Shown here: one piece after another, positions 51,381 through 59,869 of the stretch
Numbering within the stretch: position 1 is the stretch's first letter
Layout of the letters: each line of letters opens with the position of its first letter
Source of the DNA: UBA1426 sp050953365
Lineage (GTDB): Bacteria > Bacillota > Clostridia > Peptostreptococcales > Anaerovoracaceae
Reading direction: 5' to 3'
NCBI GenBank assembly: GCA_050953365.1
Contig: JBMNMN010000002.1
Coordinates: 496,001-560,000, forward strand
DNA length: 64,000 bases
Notes under the pieces: generated by a model
What the model saw: the letters and a program-made list of their open reading frames with translations, nothing else
Databases searched by the model: none
What the model was told of the DNA's origin: nothing
Program-made: the position numbers and the translations under genes

Positions 51381-52856
51381 TTAACTTTCCTTTCTTTCCA
51401 ATTCTCGCGCTTCTTCTTCTCCTTCTAAAACGATATCGCGAATCTTCTTACGGACATCTTCCGGGAGAGGAGTCGGCTTATAGTTCTCAAGAATCTCGAT
51501 GGCTTGCTCCCTGGCAACCTCAGCGATATCCTTAGAACCGCTCTTTTCCCAACTGTCCCTCATCTTTCTGTTGATCAAAGTGGTGGTGGACAATTCCTGA
51601 CGCATGTATTTCAATGTGTGACGTTCTGCCAGATAGTTTCCGGCAGGTCCCACCTTCTTGATCACATCAAGGGCGATGGTTTCTTTGTTGACCGCAATTC
51701 CCTGAAGTATCCTTCGGATCATTCTCACGATTTCCTGGTCAATAAGAAGCTGCTCATAGCTCATGGTCATTCCCATTTCCAGCATACCCATTCCGTAGAT
51801 CACATTGCTCCCTGTCAATGCGGGCAGAATGGCTGTCATAGTCTTCTCATGACCTATTTGAGCATCAATTATCTTGCTGTCTCCCTAAGTCCCGCCTACA
51901 TTGGTGGGAATTCCATAGTAATGTCCGATCTGCCCCACTGCGGAACCAAACATAGCATGTTCCGGAGCGCCTACCGGCGACGTGGCAGATCTCATGTCCA
52001 TAATGGTAGTGGAACTGCCGTACAGGATCGGATTACCCTTGTTGACAATCTGTGACAAGACAATCCCGCCCAGGATTTCAGCATTTGTAGTGACCAGCGT
52101 TCCTGCCAGAGTAGCCGGCGTTGTGCCGCCGCAAAGCCCCATTGACAGGATATCGATGGGAAGTCCGTGTCTGGCGGAAAGTATAATAATACTGGTTTCG
52201 TTTTCGTTTATTTCCAGAGGGCTGTTGGGGCATGCTCCCATGGTGACGATAGGACGCTCTCTCAGCTTGTCGTAGCCGCCCTGAATAGCAGCTGCCATGT
52301 CGATAAACCGCTGCGTATTCTTTACCCCTTCCAGATCATGCGCAAAGTTCTTTGTGAGGTTATTGAAGACAACCTCCGCTTCGTGGAGCGATCTTACTTT
52401 TTGATTTACATCTCCTGCAGTTACAGCAATGGAGAATACGTCGATTGAATCCAAAGCGTCACAGAAACGCGCCACATTTCCCAGGTCCTCTTTTGTGGAT
52501 TCCCTGACTTGACCCGTATAAGGATCCATCATCAGAACGCCGGTACCAAAGTTCTTGAATGCTACATTTTTGCCGCCAACCAGCGTATCATTTTTGGGGT
52601 CTCTGCCACAAAGGACGAACTCTTCAGGACAGGATTCAATGCTGTCATTGACAAGATTTCTGGGAAAGCGAACCCTCTCGTTCTCTTTGTCTACGTCACA
52701 ACCTGCTGCACTGTAGATTTCCAGGGCTTCTTCACCGTGAATCTGAAGACCGTAATCCTCCATGAGTTCCAATGTGGCCTCGTGGAGCGCATCCAGGTCC
52801 TCATTACCAAGGATGCAATAGCCCTTGATATCTTCTTCGTGCCTGAATTTAGCCAT
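51381..52856 (-). CDS. mttB: Trimethylamine methyltransferase MttB (pyrrolysine-containing)
   Basis: Transfers a methyl group from trimethylamine to the corrinoid of MttC. The 492-codon frame has an in-frame UAG at 51885-51887, placing Pyl at residue 324 in GIPTNVGGT-Pyl-GDSKIID; archaeal MttB has Pyl at 334. The N-terminal part (DALHEATLELMEDYGLQI, NFGTGVLMMDPYTGQVRES) and the C-terminal part (QAIEILENYKPTPLPEDV) are both typical of MttB. The presence of Pyl separates it from the large family of Pyl-lacking MttB-like betaine demethylases. AAAGGAGG precedes the ATG; the stop is UAA. Confidence 0.97.
51885..51887 (-). other. Pyrrolysine codon (UAG) in mttB
   Basis: An in-frame TAG at mttB residue 324. 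The frame continues for 167 sense codons of conserved MttB sequence to a UAA stop, which rules out a simple truncation. Confidence 0.95.
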
Positions 52857-52906
52857 TTTTTCCTCCTTTCCTGACTATATAGCTATACGAAATCTCGCTG
52901 GTCCGT

Positions 52907-53551
52907 TTACTCTCCCAGCCAGGAAAGAATCACCTGTACAGCCTCGCTGGCATCCTCGCAGTAAGCATCGGCGCCGATCTTTTCTGCCCAGCGTTTGGTG
53001 ACGGGGGCTCCTCCGACAAGAGTCTTTACCTTGTCACGAATGCCGGCTTTAACAAGGGCCTCTTCGATTTTCTTCTGCTCCGTCATGGTAGTGGTAAGCA
53101 ATGCGCTGCTTCCTACAAAATCTGCGTTGTACTCGATTGCCTTTTCAACAAATACTTCAGCCGGTACTTCACGGCCCAGATCGTGCACTTCAATACCGTT
53201 AGTTTTGATGAGAGAGGCAACAATGCCCTTTCCGATGTCATGCACATCGCCTGCAACCGTACCGATTACCATGACACCTTTTTTAGGAACATCGACGGCC
53301 TGCATTTTGGCTTCGATTTTTTCTGTGACAGCTTTCATAACTTCTGTGGAGAAAATCAATTCGGGGAGGAAGATTTCTCCTCTTCCGAAGCGATCGCCCA
53401 GCTCTCTCATTCCTGCGCTGTAACCGTCGCTCAAGAGCTCAACTACATCCATTCCTTCCGCTTCTGCCTGAGCAAGAACTTCGAGAGCCTTTTCTTCATC
53501 GCTATCGATAATGGACTCGGCAGCAGCCTTCAACAGCATTTCCTTATTCAT
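52907..53551 (-). CDS. mttC: Trimethylamine corrinoid protein MttC
   Basis: A 214-residue corrinoid carrier with a helical cap (1-90) and a B12 domain: GDVHDIGKGI (base-on His104), SALLTTTM near residue 154 and GGAPVTKRW near residue 181. It is placed 50 nt before mttB and after the MtbA-like gene, so it is the natural partner of MttB. It is similar to the second corrinoid protein at 44004-44660. AGGAGG precedes the ATG. Confidence 0.95.
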   Translation of the reverse strand: MNKEMLLKAAAESIIDSDEEKALEVLAQAEAEGMDVVELLSDGYSAGMRELGDRFGRGEIFLPELIFSTEVMKAVTEKIEAKMQAVDVPKKGVMVIGTVAGDVHDIGKGIVASLIKTNGIEVHDLGREVPAEVFVEKAIEYNADFVGSSALLTTTMTEQKKIEEALVKAGIRDKVKTLVGGAPVTKRWAEKIGADAYCEDASEAVQVILSWLGE

Positions 53552-53596
53552 CTTTTTCCCTCCTATATGCTATTCTGATATCAGAAATATCATCCT

Positions 53597-54964
53597 TTAT
53601 TTAACTTTCTTAGCTTCGGCGTATTTCTTTATTTCCGCAATAAGCTCTTCCCTCGACGGAATGATGGAAATGTATTTCTGCTCGCCATCGATGCACATGG
53701 TGGGCAGGTTCGTAAGTCCCATCTTTCTGGTTCTCGCAATGTCTTCGCGGATGAAATACTTATAGACTCTGTATTCTGCGATGTCTTTGATTTCATCGTA
53801 AATGTCAACTACGCTGTTCAGCATGTATGTGCATGCGGCGCATTGATCGGGATCAAGCAAGAACAATTCGATAAGAACTTTGTCAAGGTTTTTGTAATCC
53901 GGGATCTCAACATCGATATCGTCTACTACCACGGTATAGTTCTCCAGCATCTTCCGAGCATCGTCGGGATTTCTGACAGCCTGAGCAGCTGCAATGGTGT
54001 TTTCAATGGGCGTATCATAAGGCATGTCGCAACCCGGGCTTAAGATAAAGTTGTGGTGGTCAACACTGTCCAGAATATCGATAACACTCTTCATGTTGTC
54101 CTGTTGATTTCCGAGCAGCATTGTGGTGGTCAGAGGAATGTTTCCTCCGATGGTAATGTTGTATTTATCGCTGATCTTCTTAGCTTCCACCAGGTTGACG
54201 TTTTCGTCTACAGAAATGCCATCCGGATTCATCTTGCACATAGCTTCAATCTGCTTGGAGGCGTTTCCGCATACGAAGAAGCTGGAGAGCGCTCCTTTGC
54301 TCCGTATGAAGTCAAAGACTGCAATGAAACCTTCAGAAAGCAGATCCTCGATGTGTTTCGGAGACACCTGGCTGACAAGGGGGTCTACGATGGCAATGAC
54401 ATCCATTCCTGCTTCAATGTAATATTCCGCCATTTGAATGCAGACTTCCGAGCAGAATCCGATCAATTCTTTCACATACTGAGCATCTTTTACCATATCC
54501 ATGAAGATGGCTGTGCCTCTTAAATGAGAAGCAAGGGTAAAAGGTCCACAAATTAATCCGTACAGAGCAGTCTGATCACCGATCTCAGCTTTTACTCTGC
54601 GCATTGCATCCAATATCAAAGGAATTCTTCCCGATTCTTTCGTTGGGATGATGCACCTGCAGGGGATTGTCTTATCTTCCGCAAGGGGATGGGATTTTAC
54701 TGAAGGAGGATTGTTGTCTGCCCAAAGCAATGAACATCCCAGTATTTCAGCTTCAACTTGCAGATCAAACGTTATAGGCATGCCATCCGGCATGTACAAC
54801 TTATTTACTTCAAGAAGTGATTCTACCAGTTTGTCAGAATCAGTAAGGATTTCCTTTCCGGTATAACCCTTTAGTTTTCCGGCATGAACTCCGGCGAAAG
54901 GTACCCAAGGTACGCGTTCGGTTTTCTCGTGGCGCAGTGCCTTTATTACCAGTTCTTTTCCCAT
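53597..54964 (-). CDS. MtbA-like UroD-family methyltransferase fused to a thioredoxin-like domain
   Basis: A 455-residue, two-part protein. Residues 1-335 follow the uroporphyrinogen-decarboxylase fold used by MtaA/MtbA, which move methyl groups from corrinoid to coenzyme M. The expected zinc ligands are only partly present: Cys232 (FFVCGN) and Cys312 (PGCDMPYDTPIEN) are there, but the His two residues before the first Cys is Phe230. Residues 345-455 form a thioredoxin-like domain with CAAC (375-378) and a cis-Pro loop LPTMC (420-424). MtbA homologues are usually about 340-370 residues. The methyl acceptor is unknown. The ATG at 54964 has GGAGG; it heads the mttC-mttB-mtbB transcript. Confidence 0.85.
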   Translation of the reverse strand: MGKELVIKALRHEKTERVPWVPFAGVHAGKLKGYTGKEILTDSDKLVESLLEVNKLYMPDGMPITFDLQVEAEILGCSLLWADNNPPSVKSHPLAEDKTIPCRCIIPTKESGRIPLILDAMRRVKAEIGDQTALYGLICGPFTLASHLRGTAIFMDMVKDAQYVKELIGFCSEVCIQMAEYYIEAGMDVIAIVDPLVSQVSPKHIEDLLSEGFIAVFDFIRSKGALSSFFVCGNASKQIEAMCKMNPDGISVDENVNLVEAKKISDKYNITIGGNIPLTTTMLLGNQQDNMKSVIDILDSVDHHNFILSPGCDMPYDTPIENTIAAAQAVRNPDDARKMLENYTVVVDDIDVEIPDYKNLDKVLIELFLLDPDQCAACTYMLNSVVDIYDEIKDIAEYRVYKYFIREDIARTRKMGLTNLPTMCIDGEQKYISIIPSREELIAEIKKYAEAKKVK

Positions 54965-54995
54965 TCTTTCCTCCGTTTTATTATAGATTTTGGCA

Positions 54996-55026
54996 TGAAT
55001 AGTTACTTCTACACCAGTACTATTCA
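54996..55026 (-). repeat. Inverted repeat in the leader of the mtbA-mttC-mttB-mtbB operon
   Basis: TGAATAGT (54996-55003) and ACTATTCA (55019-55026) are perfect 8-bp arms with a 15-nt spacer, extended by ACT/AGT pairing inside after a one-base bulge. It lies 31 nt upstream of the first gene. It may be an operator for the divergent PocR/AraC regulator or an mRNA hairpin. Confidence 0.6.
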
Positions 55027-55113
55027 CCATATTTATGATACATATTACAGATAATAAAGGATAGGAGGATTTAAGTATTATTTTGTAATATTTTTGGTTC
55101 GGTTGTCTCTGCC

Positions 55114-55142
55114 TTGCATATTCTCCGAAGGTTTGGTAAAAT
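55114..55142 (+). promoter_or_regulatory. Candidate promoter of the AraC-type regulator
   Basis: TTGCAT (55114-55119), a 17-nt spacer and TAAAAT (55137-55142) lie 47 nt before the TTG start codon. The operator-like dyad at 55148-55170 covers the transcription start region. Confidence 0.45.
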
Positions 55143-55147
55143 ATTAT

Positions 55148-55170
55148 TACCTAAACTGCAAATTTAGGTA
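55148..55170 (+). repeat. Operator-like perfect dyad before the AraC-type regulator
   Basis: TACCTAAA and TTTAGGTA are perfect 8-bp arms separated by CTGCAAA. The dyad sits just after the candidate -10 box and 19 nt before the start codon, where a bound regulator would block transcription. The same arms are not seen in the mtbA leader. Confidence 0.6.
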
Positions 55171-55189
55171 GTTTAATGAGGTGAAGACA

Positions 55190-56461
55190 TTGAATCAGGA
55201 ATTTTTATCGGTTATAAACGTGTCCGACCATCGGCTTTCAAACTATCTTATAGAGTCCATCAGCGCCTTCAGCGTTATGATGAAAATTCCCGTAACGTAT
55301 ATGGATAATAAGGGAGAAATACGACTTGAATGGGGTGAAGAGTATAAAATCTGCAGCCACTCTCACCAGTACGGAGACTCTATGTCTCCCTGCGGCCGGA
55401 ATCTGCTCTCTTCATTGAACTATGCCTCACAGCTGGGCGAACCGTATATTTTCGTATGCAGAGGGGGTCTTGTTAAGATTGCGGTAGCCTTGCTGCAGGA
55501 TAATAAGCTTGTAGGCGGCTTTCTGGCCGGTCCCATTGTAATGGCCTCTCTTCGTGAAACCACAATTACAAAAGTTCTAAGAGAAGATACCGTAAGCGAT
55601 GACGATTACCCAAAGCTTATTATGACACTGAATAAAATAAATTCTTTTACTCCGGAAGAAGTATCCCATTTGTCAGTCATGCTGAACAACTGCGTTCTAT
55701 CCTCAGTTGAAAATGCGGGGGAATACTTCATTCGAAACGAACGATACAGAAGGCAGACTAAGCTGAATTCCGAAGTTCGAAAATATAAAAAGACGCAGAA
55801 GGCAATGAGCTATCCTCACGAATTGGAAAAGCAGGTCAGCCAGCTGGTGAGCAGCGGCGACAGCCACGGAACCGCTGATGTCGCTTCTCAATTAATGGAT
55901 GAAATTTATCTTTTAGAAGCCGGCGATCTGGAAGCGGTAAAAATGAAAATCTACAGTTTGTGCAATCTGCTGATCCGAGGCCTTCCGGACTGGGATCAAT
56001 CTTCAATTGAAGAAGATTTGAGTAATCTGGATATATTAGCAGAAGAAACGGATTACGAAAGCATGAAACGATTGGCATGCTCCTTCCTCGGTGATCTGGC
56101 GGTTACATATGCGGAAAGCTTCTATCATGGTTCATCCGAAATCGTGAAGAAAACTATAAAATATATGAATAAGCATTTCAAAGAAAAGTTGACTCTTGGG
56201 GACAGCGCAACCCACTTCCATGTGAATCAATCTTATTTATCCGCGCTTTTTAAGCAGGAAATGGGAAAGAGTTTTACAGAATATCTTACGCTATTAAGGC
56301 TCCGGGAAGCAAAAAAGCTTCTCAGAGAGACGGAGCTGAATCTGACAGATATTGCCTACCAATGCGGCTTTTCGGACCAAAGTTACTTTTCGAAAGTTTT
56401 CCGTAAAACGGAAGGACTCTCGCCGAAGGAATACAGGAAGCAGAAACGTTTTTCCTATTAA
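55190..56461 (+). CDS. AraC-family regulator with PocR sensory domain
   Basis: A 423-residue activator, the only plus-strand protein gene in the window. Residues 10-165 form a PocR-type ligand domain (KICSHSHQYGDSMSPCGRN, EPYIFVCRGGLVKIAVALL, GGFLAGPIV). A helical linker follows, then a C-terminal AraC double helix-turn-helix (about 325-420: DSATHFHVNQSYLSALFKQ, LTDIAYQCGFSDQSYFSKVF). A TTG start at 55190 is preferred because AGGTG lies 6 nt upstream; a GTG at 55181 overlaps that site. It is divergent from the mtb operon and is the best candidate for sensing methylamines or corrinoid state. Its UAA overlaps the convergent neighbour's stop by 3 nt. Confidence 0.9.
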   Translation: MNQEFLSVINVSDHRLSNYLIESISAFSVMMKIPVTYMDNKGEIRLEWGEEYKICSHSHQYGDSMSPCGRNLLSSLNYASQLGEPYIFVCRGGLVKIAVALLQDNKLVGGFLAGPIVMASLRETTITKVLREDTVSDDDYPKLIMTLNKINSFTPEEVSHLSVMLNNCVLSSVENAGEYFIRNERYRRQTKLNSEVRKYKKTQKAMSYPHELEKQVSQLVSSGDSHGTADVASQLMDEIYLLEAGDLEAVKMKIYSLCNLLIRGLPDWDQSSIEEDLSNLDILAEETDYESMKRLACSFLGDLAVTYAESFYHGSSEIVKKTIKYMNKHFKEKLTLGDSATHFHVNQSYLSALFKQEMGKSFTEYLTLLRLREAKKLLRETELNLTDIAYQCGFSDQSYFSKVFRKTEGLSPKEYRKQKRFSY

Positions 56462-57171
56462 ACGTCCTCTCGCACGCCTGAACGATTGCAAAAGGCGCAG
56501 CCGGAGGTACCCCCGATGCAGCTCTCGCAGGAAAGAGGCGGCAGCTGGGTACTGTCTTTAACGGACAGATAAAGCCCTGTCACACTTTTTTGAGGCACCA
56601 TCATACCGCCGGAACTGAGGTAGACGTCCACAAGGGAGGCGTCGATGATTTGAAAGAGTTCGGCGGTTTGCTCCGACGGCATTCCATAATAACCGGGACC
56701 AAAAGGTTCGGATAACACGCCGGCATCTTCCTTTGAAGATTCGGCAGATGAAATATGCTCTCCCACTTTTGTCCGCAACGCATCCACCAGAGAAGTTCCC
56801 CAAACATCACCGTAAAGCTGGTCAACTAACTGCTCGCTGTCCGTATATACCTTTCCCGCGGTAAGTAAATAAAAATACGCGCCTTTTACATTTTCAAGGC
56901 TAAGCATTTCAAAAGCATTGCAGCAGATCGGTACGCCTTGAAAATAGAAGACTTTTCCTTCTTTCCTTTCCGGAACCAAATAGCGATAAACCGCTTTTAA
57001 ATCCGCTTTATTACGGAGTTCTTCGTAGATTTCAAGGGCGCGGGACCACATCCGCATATGCTTTTCATTATTTAGGTCAAATCTTGCCGTTGACAGAAAA
57101 TATTCCTCTGCTACCGGATATATATCCTCTATGGGAATGTGTAAAACCTGATGATCTTTTAAGTCCGTCAT
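56458..57171 (-). CDS. MetH activation-domain-like protein with a C-terminal four-Cys cluster
   Basis: 237 residues. The C-terminal half resembles the SAM-binding reactivation domain of B12-dependent methionine synthase: EPFGPGYYGMPSEQTAELF (155-173) parallels the RPAPGYP motif, and SVTGLYLS (196-203) its later conserved strand. An added tail carries Cys215, Cys218, Cys225 and Cys228 (CESCIGGTSGCAFC), fit to bind zinc or an Fe-S cluster. Such proteins occur near corrinoid methyltransferases and may help reactivate them. Here it overlaps the acyl ligase stop by an ATGA, so it is cotranscribed with that gene. Confidence 0.72.
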   Translation of the reverse strand: MTDLKDHQVLHIPIEDIYPVAEEYFLSTARFDLNNEKHMRMWSRALEIYEELRNKADLKAVYRYLVPERKEGKVFYFQGVPICCNAFEMLSLENVKGAYFYLLTAGKVYTDSEQLVDQLYGDVWGTSLVDALRTKVGEHISSAESSKEDAGVLSEPFGPGYYGMPSEQTAELFQIIDASLVDVYLSSGGMMVPQKSVTGLYLSVKDSTQLPPLSCESCIGGTSGCAFCNRSGVREDV

Positions 57172-58889
57172 TCTTGATTCTTCCTACGCCTCTCTTCTTT
57201 CTCTCTTTCCTCTGCCTCTAGAATCGTATAAGCCACTTTACCGACCAGCGTCCTGGGCAGAGATTCACGATACTCAAATTCATAAGGCATTGCGTACTTT
57301 GCAATATTCTTTTCACAATGCTTCCGAATGCTTTCCTTTACCTCATCCGTTGGCGCTATGTTGGGTTTTAATACGATAAAAGCCTTGACTTTCTGAATTT
57401 TATACGGATCGTCTACCCCGATGACGGTGGACATAAGGACAGCCTCGTGGGCATCGATAATATTCTCCAACTGGGACGGATAAATGGAATAACCGGAAGA
57501 GACGATCATCCTTTTCAGACGTTGCCTGAAATAAACAAATCCGTCTTCATCCATAAATCCTAAATCTCCTGTATGGAGCCACGTCAGGCCATCGGGATGA
57601 ATCTGCAACACATGGGCCGTTTCCTTCGGATTTCCGACATACCCCATCATCACGGTAGGCCCGTTGATGCAGATTTCACCTTCGGTTCCGTAAGGCACTT
57701 CCTCCTGGGTATTCGGCTTTACTATTTTATAATACGTATCGGGAAAAGGCAAACCGATGCTTCCTTCCCGATAATAGTTTTTCGGCGTCAAGCAACTGGC
57801 CGTTACGCATTCCGTCGTGCCGTATCCTTCCCTGATCTGCACCTTGGCGCCGTGCTCCTTCAGGAATGCATCCACCTTTTTCTTCAATTCAATGGACAGC
57901 GAATCACCTCCACAGAACACACCTTTCAGGCAACTCAGGTCCGTTTTCTTTATCTTATTGCTCCTCAACAGCGCTTCATATAATGTAGGCACACCCGCTA
58001 TAAAGTTTGGCTGGTTTTTCTTGAGCAACGGTCCGAATGTTTGCGCGCTGAATGCGGGGATTAAAATGCATTTGCAACCGTTAACAAGCATGGTATGAAT
58101 CCCGATACCCAGTCCGAAACCATGGAATATAGGCATGATGGATAGCATCGAGTCCCCCGGTAATACACAATCCCCCATAGCCGTAGTCTGCATAGCCAAA
58201 GCATTAAAGTTCACATTGGTGAGAAGAATCCCTTTTGTGAACCCGGTGGTTCCGCCGCTGTACAGAATGACTGCCGGGTCATTGCCCTTTCGAGAAACTA
58301 TGTATTCCAGTCCATATCTTTCTCCCGTCTCCAGAAAGTCTTTCCAAAAAACAACATCGGCATTTCTGGGGATCGGCTTGATTTTACGACCTTTTGTGAG
58401 AAAATACCCCACTGTCTTCAGCGTGTTCAGTCTATCCTTAATGCTCGTAATTATTAAATATCTAACATTGGTATTCTTTATTACACTTTCGAATTTACAG
58501 TAGAAAGCATCCAGCGTTATGGCTGCGACGCTATTGGAATCCTGCAGGTAAAATTCAATTTCACCTTCGGATGATAAGGGATGGATCATATTCGATACAG
58601 CCCCGATCATATTGATGGCGTAAAACATTATGATGGCTTGTGGTACGTTGGGAAGGCAGACAGTAACACGGTCGTCTTCTTTGATTCCCAACGCCTTCAG
58701 CGCTTTGGCACACTGATGAACCTCTTTTATAAACTCCGCATACGTAATTTGTGTGCCTAGAAAATCATAGGCAATATAGTTTGGATATTCTTCCGCCGCT
58801 TTTTCCACCATCTCGTACATGGATATATCCGGATAATCCAGATGATGGGGAACGGAATCATAAAATGCAAGCCAAGGAGCTTTAACCAT
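57168..58889 (-). CDS. AMP-forming acyl-CoA synthetase / ligase
   Basis: A 573-residue adenylating enzyme of the acyl-CoA synthetase superfamily. The P-loop-like YSGGTTGFTKGILLTN lies near residue 210, EGYGTTECVTA near 355, HTGDLGFMDEDG near 440 and the hinge KRMIVSSGYSIYPSQLE near 460. The catalytic C-terminal Lys is probable in PRTLVGKVAY. The substrate is probably a fatty or aryl acid but is not decided by sequence. It overlaps the E2-like gene by 8 nt, with AGGTGAA upstream, and the MetH-like gene by 4 nt. Confidence 0.88.
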   Translation of the reverse strand: MVKAPWLAFYDSVPHHLDYPDISMYEMVEKAAEEYPNYIAYDFLGTQITYAEFIKEVHQCAKALKALGIKEDDRVTVCLPNVPQAIIMFYAINMIGAVSNMIHPLSSEGEIEFYLQDSNSVAAITLDAFYCKFESVIKNTNVRYLIITSIKDRLNTLKTVGYFLTKGRKIKPIPRNADVVFWKDFLETGERYGLEYIVSRKGNDPAVILYSGGTTGFTKGILLTNVNFNALAMQTTAMGDCVLPGDSMLSIMPIFHGFGLGIGIHTMLVNGCKCILIPAFSAQTFGPLLKKNQPNFIAGVPTLYEALLRSNKIKKTDLSCLKGVFCGGDSLSIELKKKVDAFLKEHGAKVQIREGYGTTECVTASCLTPKNYYREGSIGLPFPDTYYKIVKPNTQEEVPYGTEGEICINGPTVMMGYVGNPKETAHVLQIHPDGLTWLHTGDLGFMDEDGFVYFRQRLKRMIVSSGYSIYPSQLENIIDAHEAVLMSTVIGVDDPYKIQKVKAFIVLKPNIAPTDEVKESIRKHCEKNIAKYAMPYEFEYRESLPRTLVGKVAYTILEAEEREKEERRRKNQE

Positions 58890-59754
58890 CGTAATTCACC
58901 TCTTCCTTAAACGGTGTTTCAAGAAGCTCAGGATTATTTAACAGATACTTAAATAACTTGATGGATTTGGCAAAGTAAAAGCCGTCTCCGATTCGCTCGT
59001 CAATGGTTATCCCCATCTCCACAACATCTCTAATGCGAGTATTCCCGTCCGCGTCGATCACATTTTCCTTGTGAATTTCTCCTACTGTGACCATTAGGGA
59101 ATTGGTGCCATACTCCGTCAAGTGGTGATAAGGAGCCCCGCATTTGATACTGCCCAGGTTAGCGATCAATACCGTCGTATAATAAGGATCCACGGCAGAT
59201 AGAGATTTGGGCATGCAACTATAATATTCAAGTATATTGAGAACCGTTGCGAAAAGTCTGAGCACCGGTCTTGGGAATTTCACCAGAAAATTAAGAATTC
59301 CATCCAGATCGTTGCCCCCCGTTTCCCTTACTTCCTGCACGGTCCCTCGAACTTTTTGGTTGATCTGATCCAAAGTGGAGTCTCCGTTGGTACGTAATAT
59401 CATGAGACTTTCTTCTCCTTTGTCGGAGAATTGTTTTTTAATAACAAAGGAAAAACTTACATCATACCTTTCATAGTATCTCCTGCCGGAAATAAACCGG
59501 TTTAAATAAGGCCTGTGGACTATCGTCTTGGCAAAGGCGGCTAAAATCAAATGGAACAAAGTAAACTTTTGATCCGGGTCCGATTCATTTCTTTTGTTTA
59601 TGTACTTCAAGGCCTCTGTCACATCGACCTTTTCATTTATGTACACCTCAGAATCACACCGTCTCTTCAATACATAGGGCATAAACTGATGCATTGCGTC
59701 CAGGTCACGCACTCGCCTGGCATCATGCCGATCTCCTCTTTTTCGTTTCTGCAT
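58882..59754 (-). CDS. E2-type acyltransferase-like protein lacking the catalytic His
   Basis: 290 residues resembling the catalytic domain of 2-oxoacid dehydrogenase E2 / chloramphenicol acetyltransferase-fold enzymes (FTLFHLILAAFAKTIVHRPYLNRFI in blocks, then MGITIDERIGDGFYFAKSI). There is no lipoyl or E1-binding domain. The active-site motif HxxxDG is replaced by ERIGDG (Glu253 to Gly258), which removes the catalytic His while keeping Asp257. It is either catalytically different or a scaffold. It is translationally coupled to the acyl ligase. Confidence 0.75.
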   Translation of the reverse strand: MQKRKRGDRHDARRVRDLDAMHQFMPYVLKRRCDSEVYINEKVDVTEALKYINKRNESDPDQKFTLFHLILAAFAKTIVHRPYLNRFISGRRYYERYDVSFSFVIKKQFSDKGEESLMILRTNGDSTLDQINQKVRGTVQEVRETGGNDLDGILNFLVKFPRPVLRLFATVLNILEYYSCMPKSLSAVDPYYTTVLIANLGSIKCGAPYHHLTEYGTNSLMVTVGEIHKENVIDADGNTRIRDVVEMGITIDERIGDGFYFAKSIKLFKYLLNNPELLETPFKEEVNYDG

Positions 59755-59869
59755 TTCCTATTTACACTCCGCTATCAATATACTCTTTCTTTTAGCATTC
59801 GATCAATCCGTTATACCGATAACATACTGAATAACACATAACATTTACTTTATCACATTTTGCAGTTGA

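Noticed and set aside
51381..51839. A separate 152-residue gene, or an mttB pseudogene
   Set aside because: It continues mttB in frame after a single UAG at the known Pyl position, with conserved MttB sequence on both sides.
54965..55189. Cobalamin riboswitch upstream of the corrinoid methyltransferase genes
   Set aside because: No B12-box-like sequence or suitable multi-stem structure is seen; the gap holds only dyads and promoter-like boxes.
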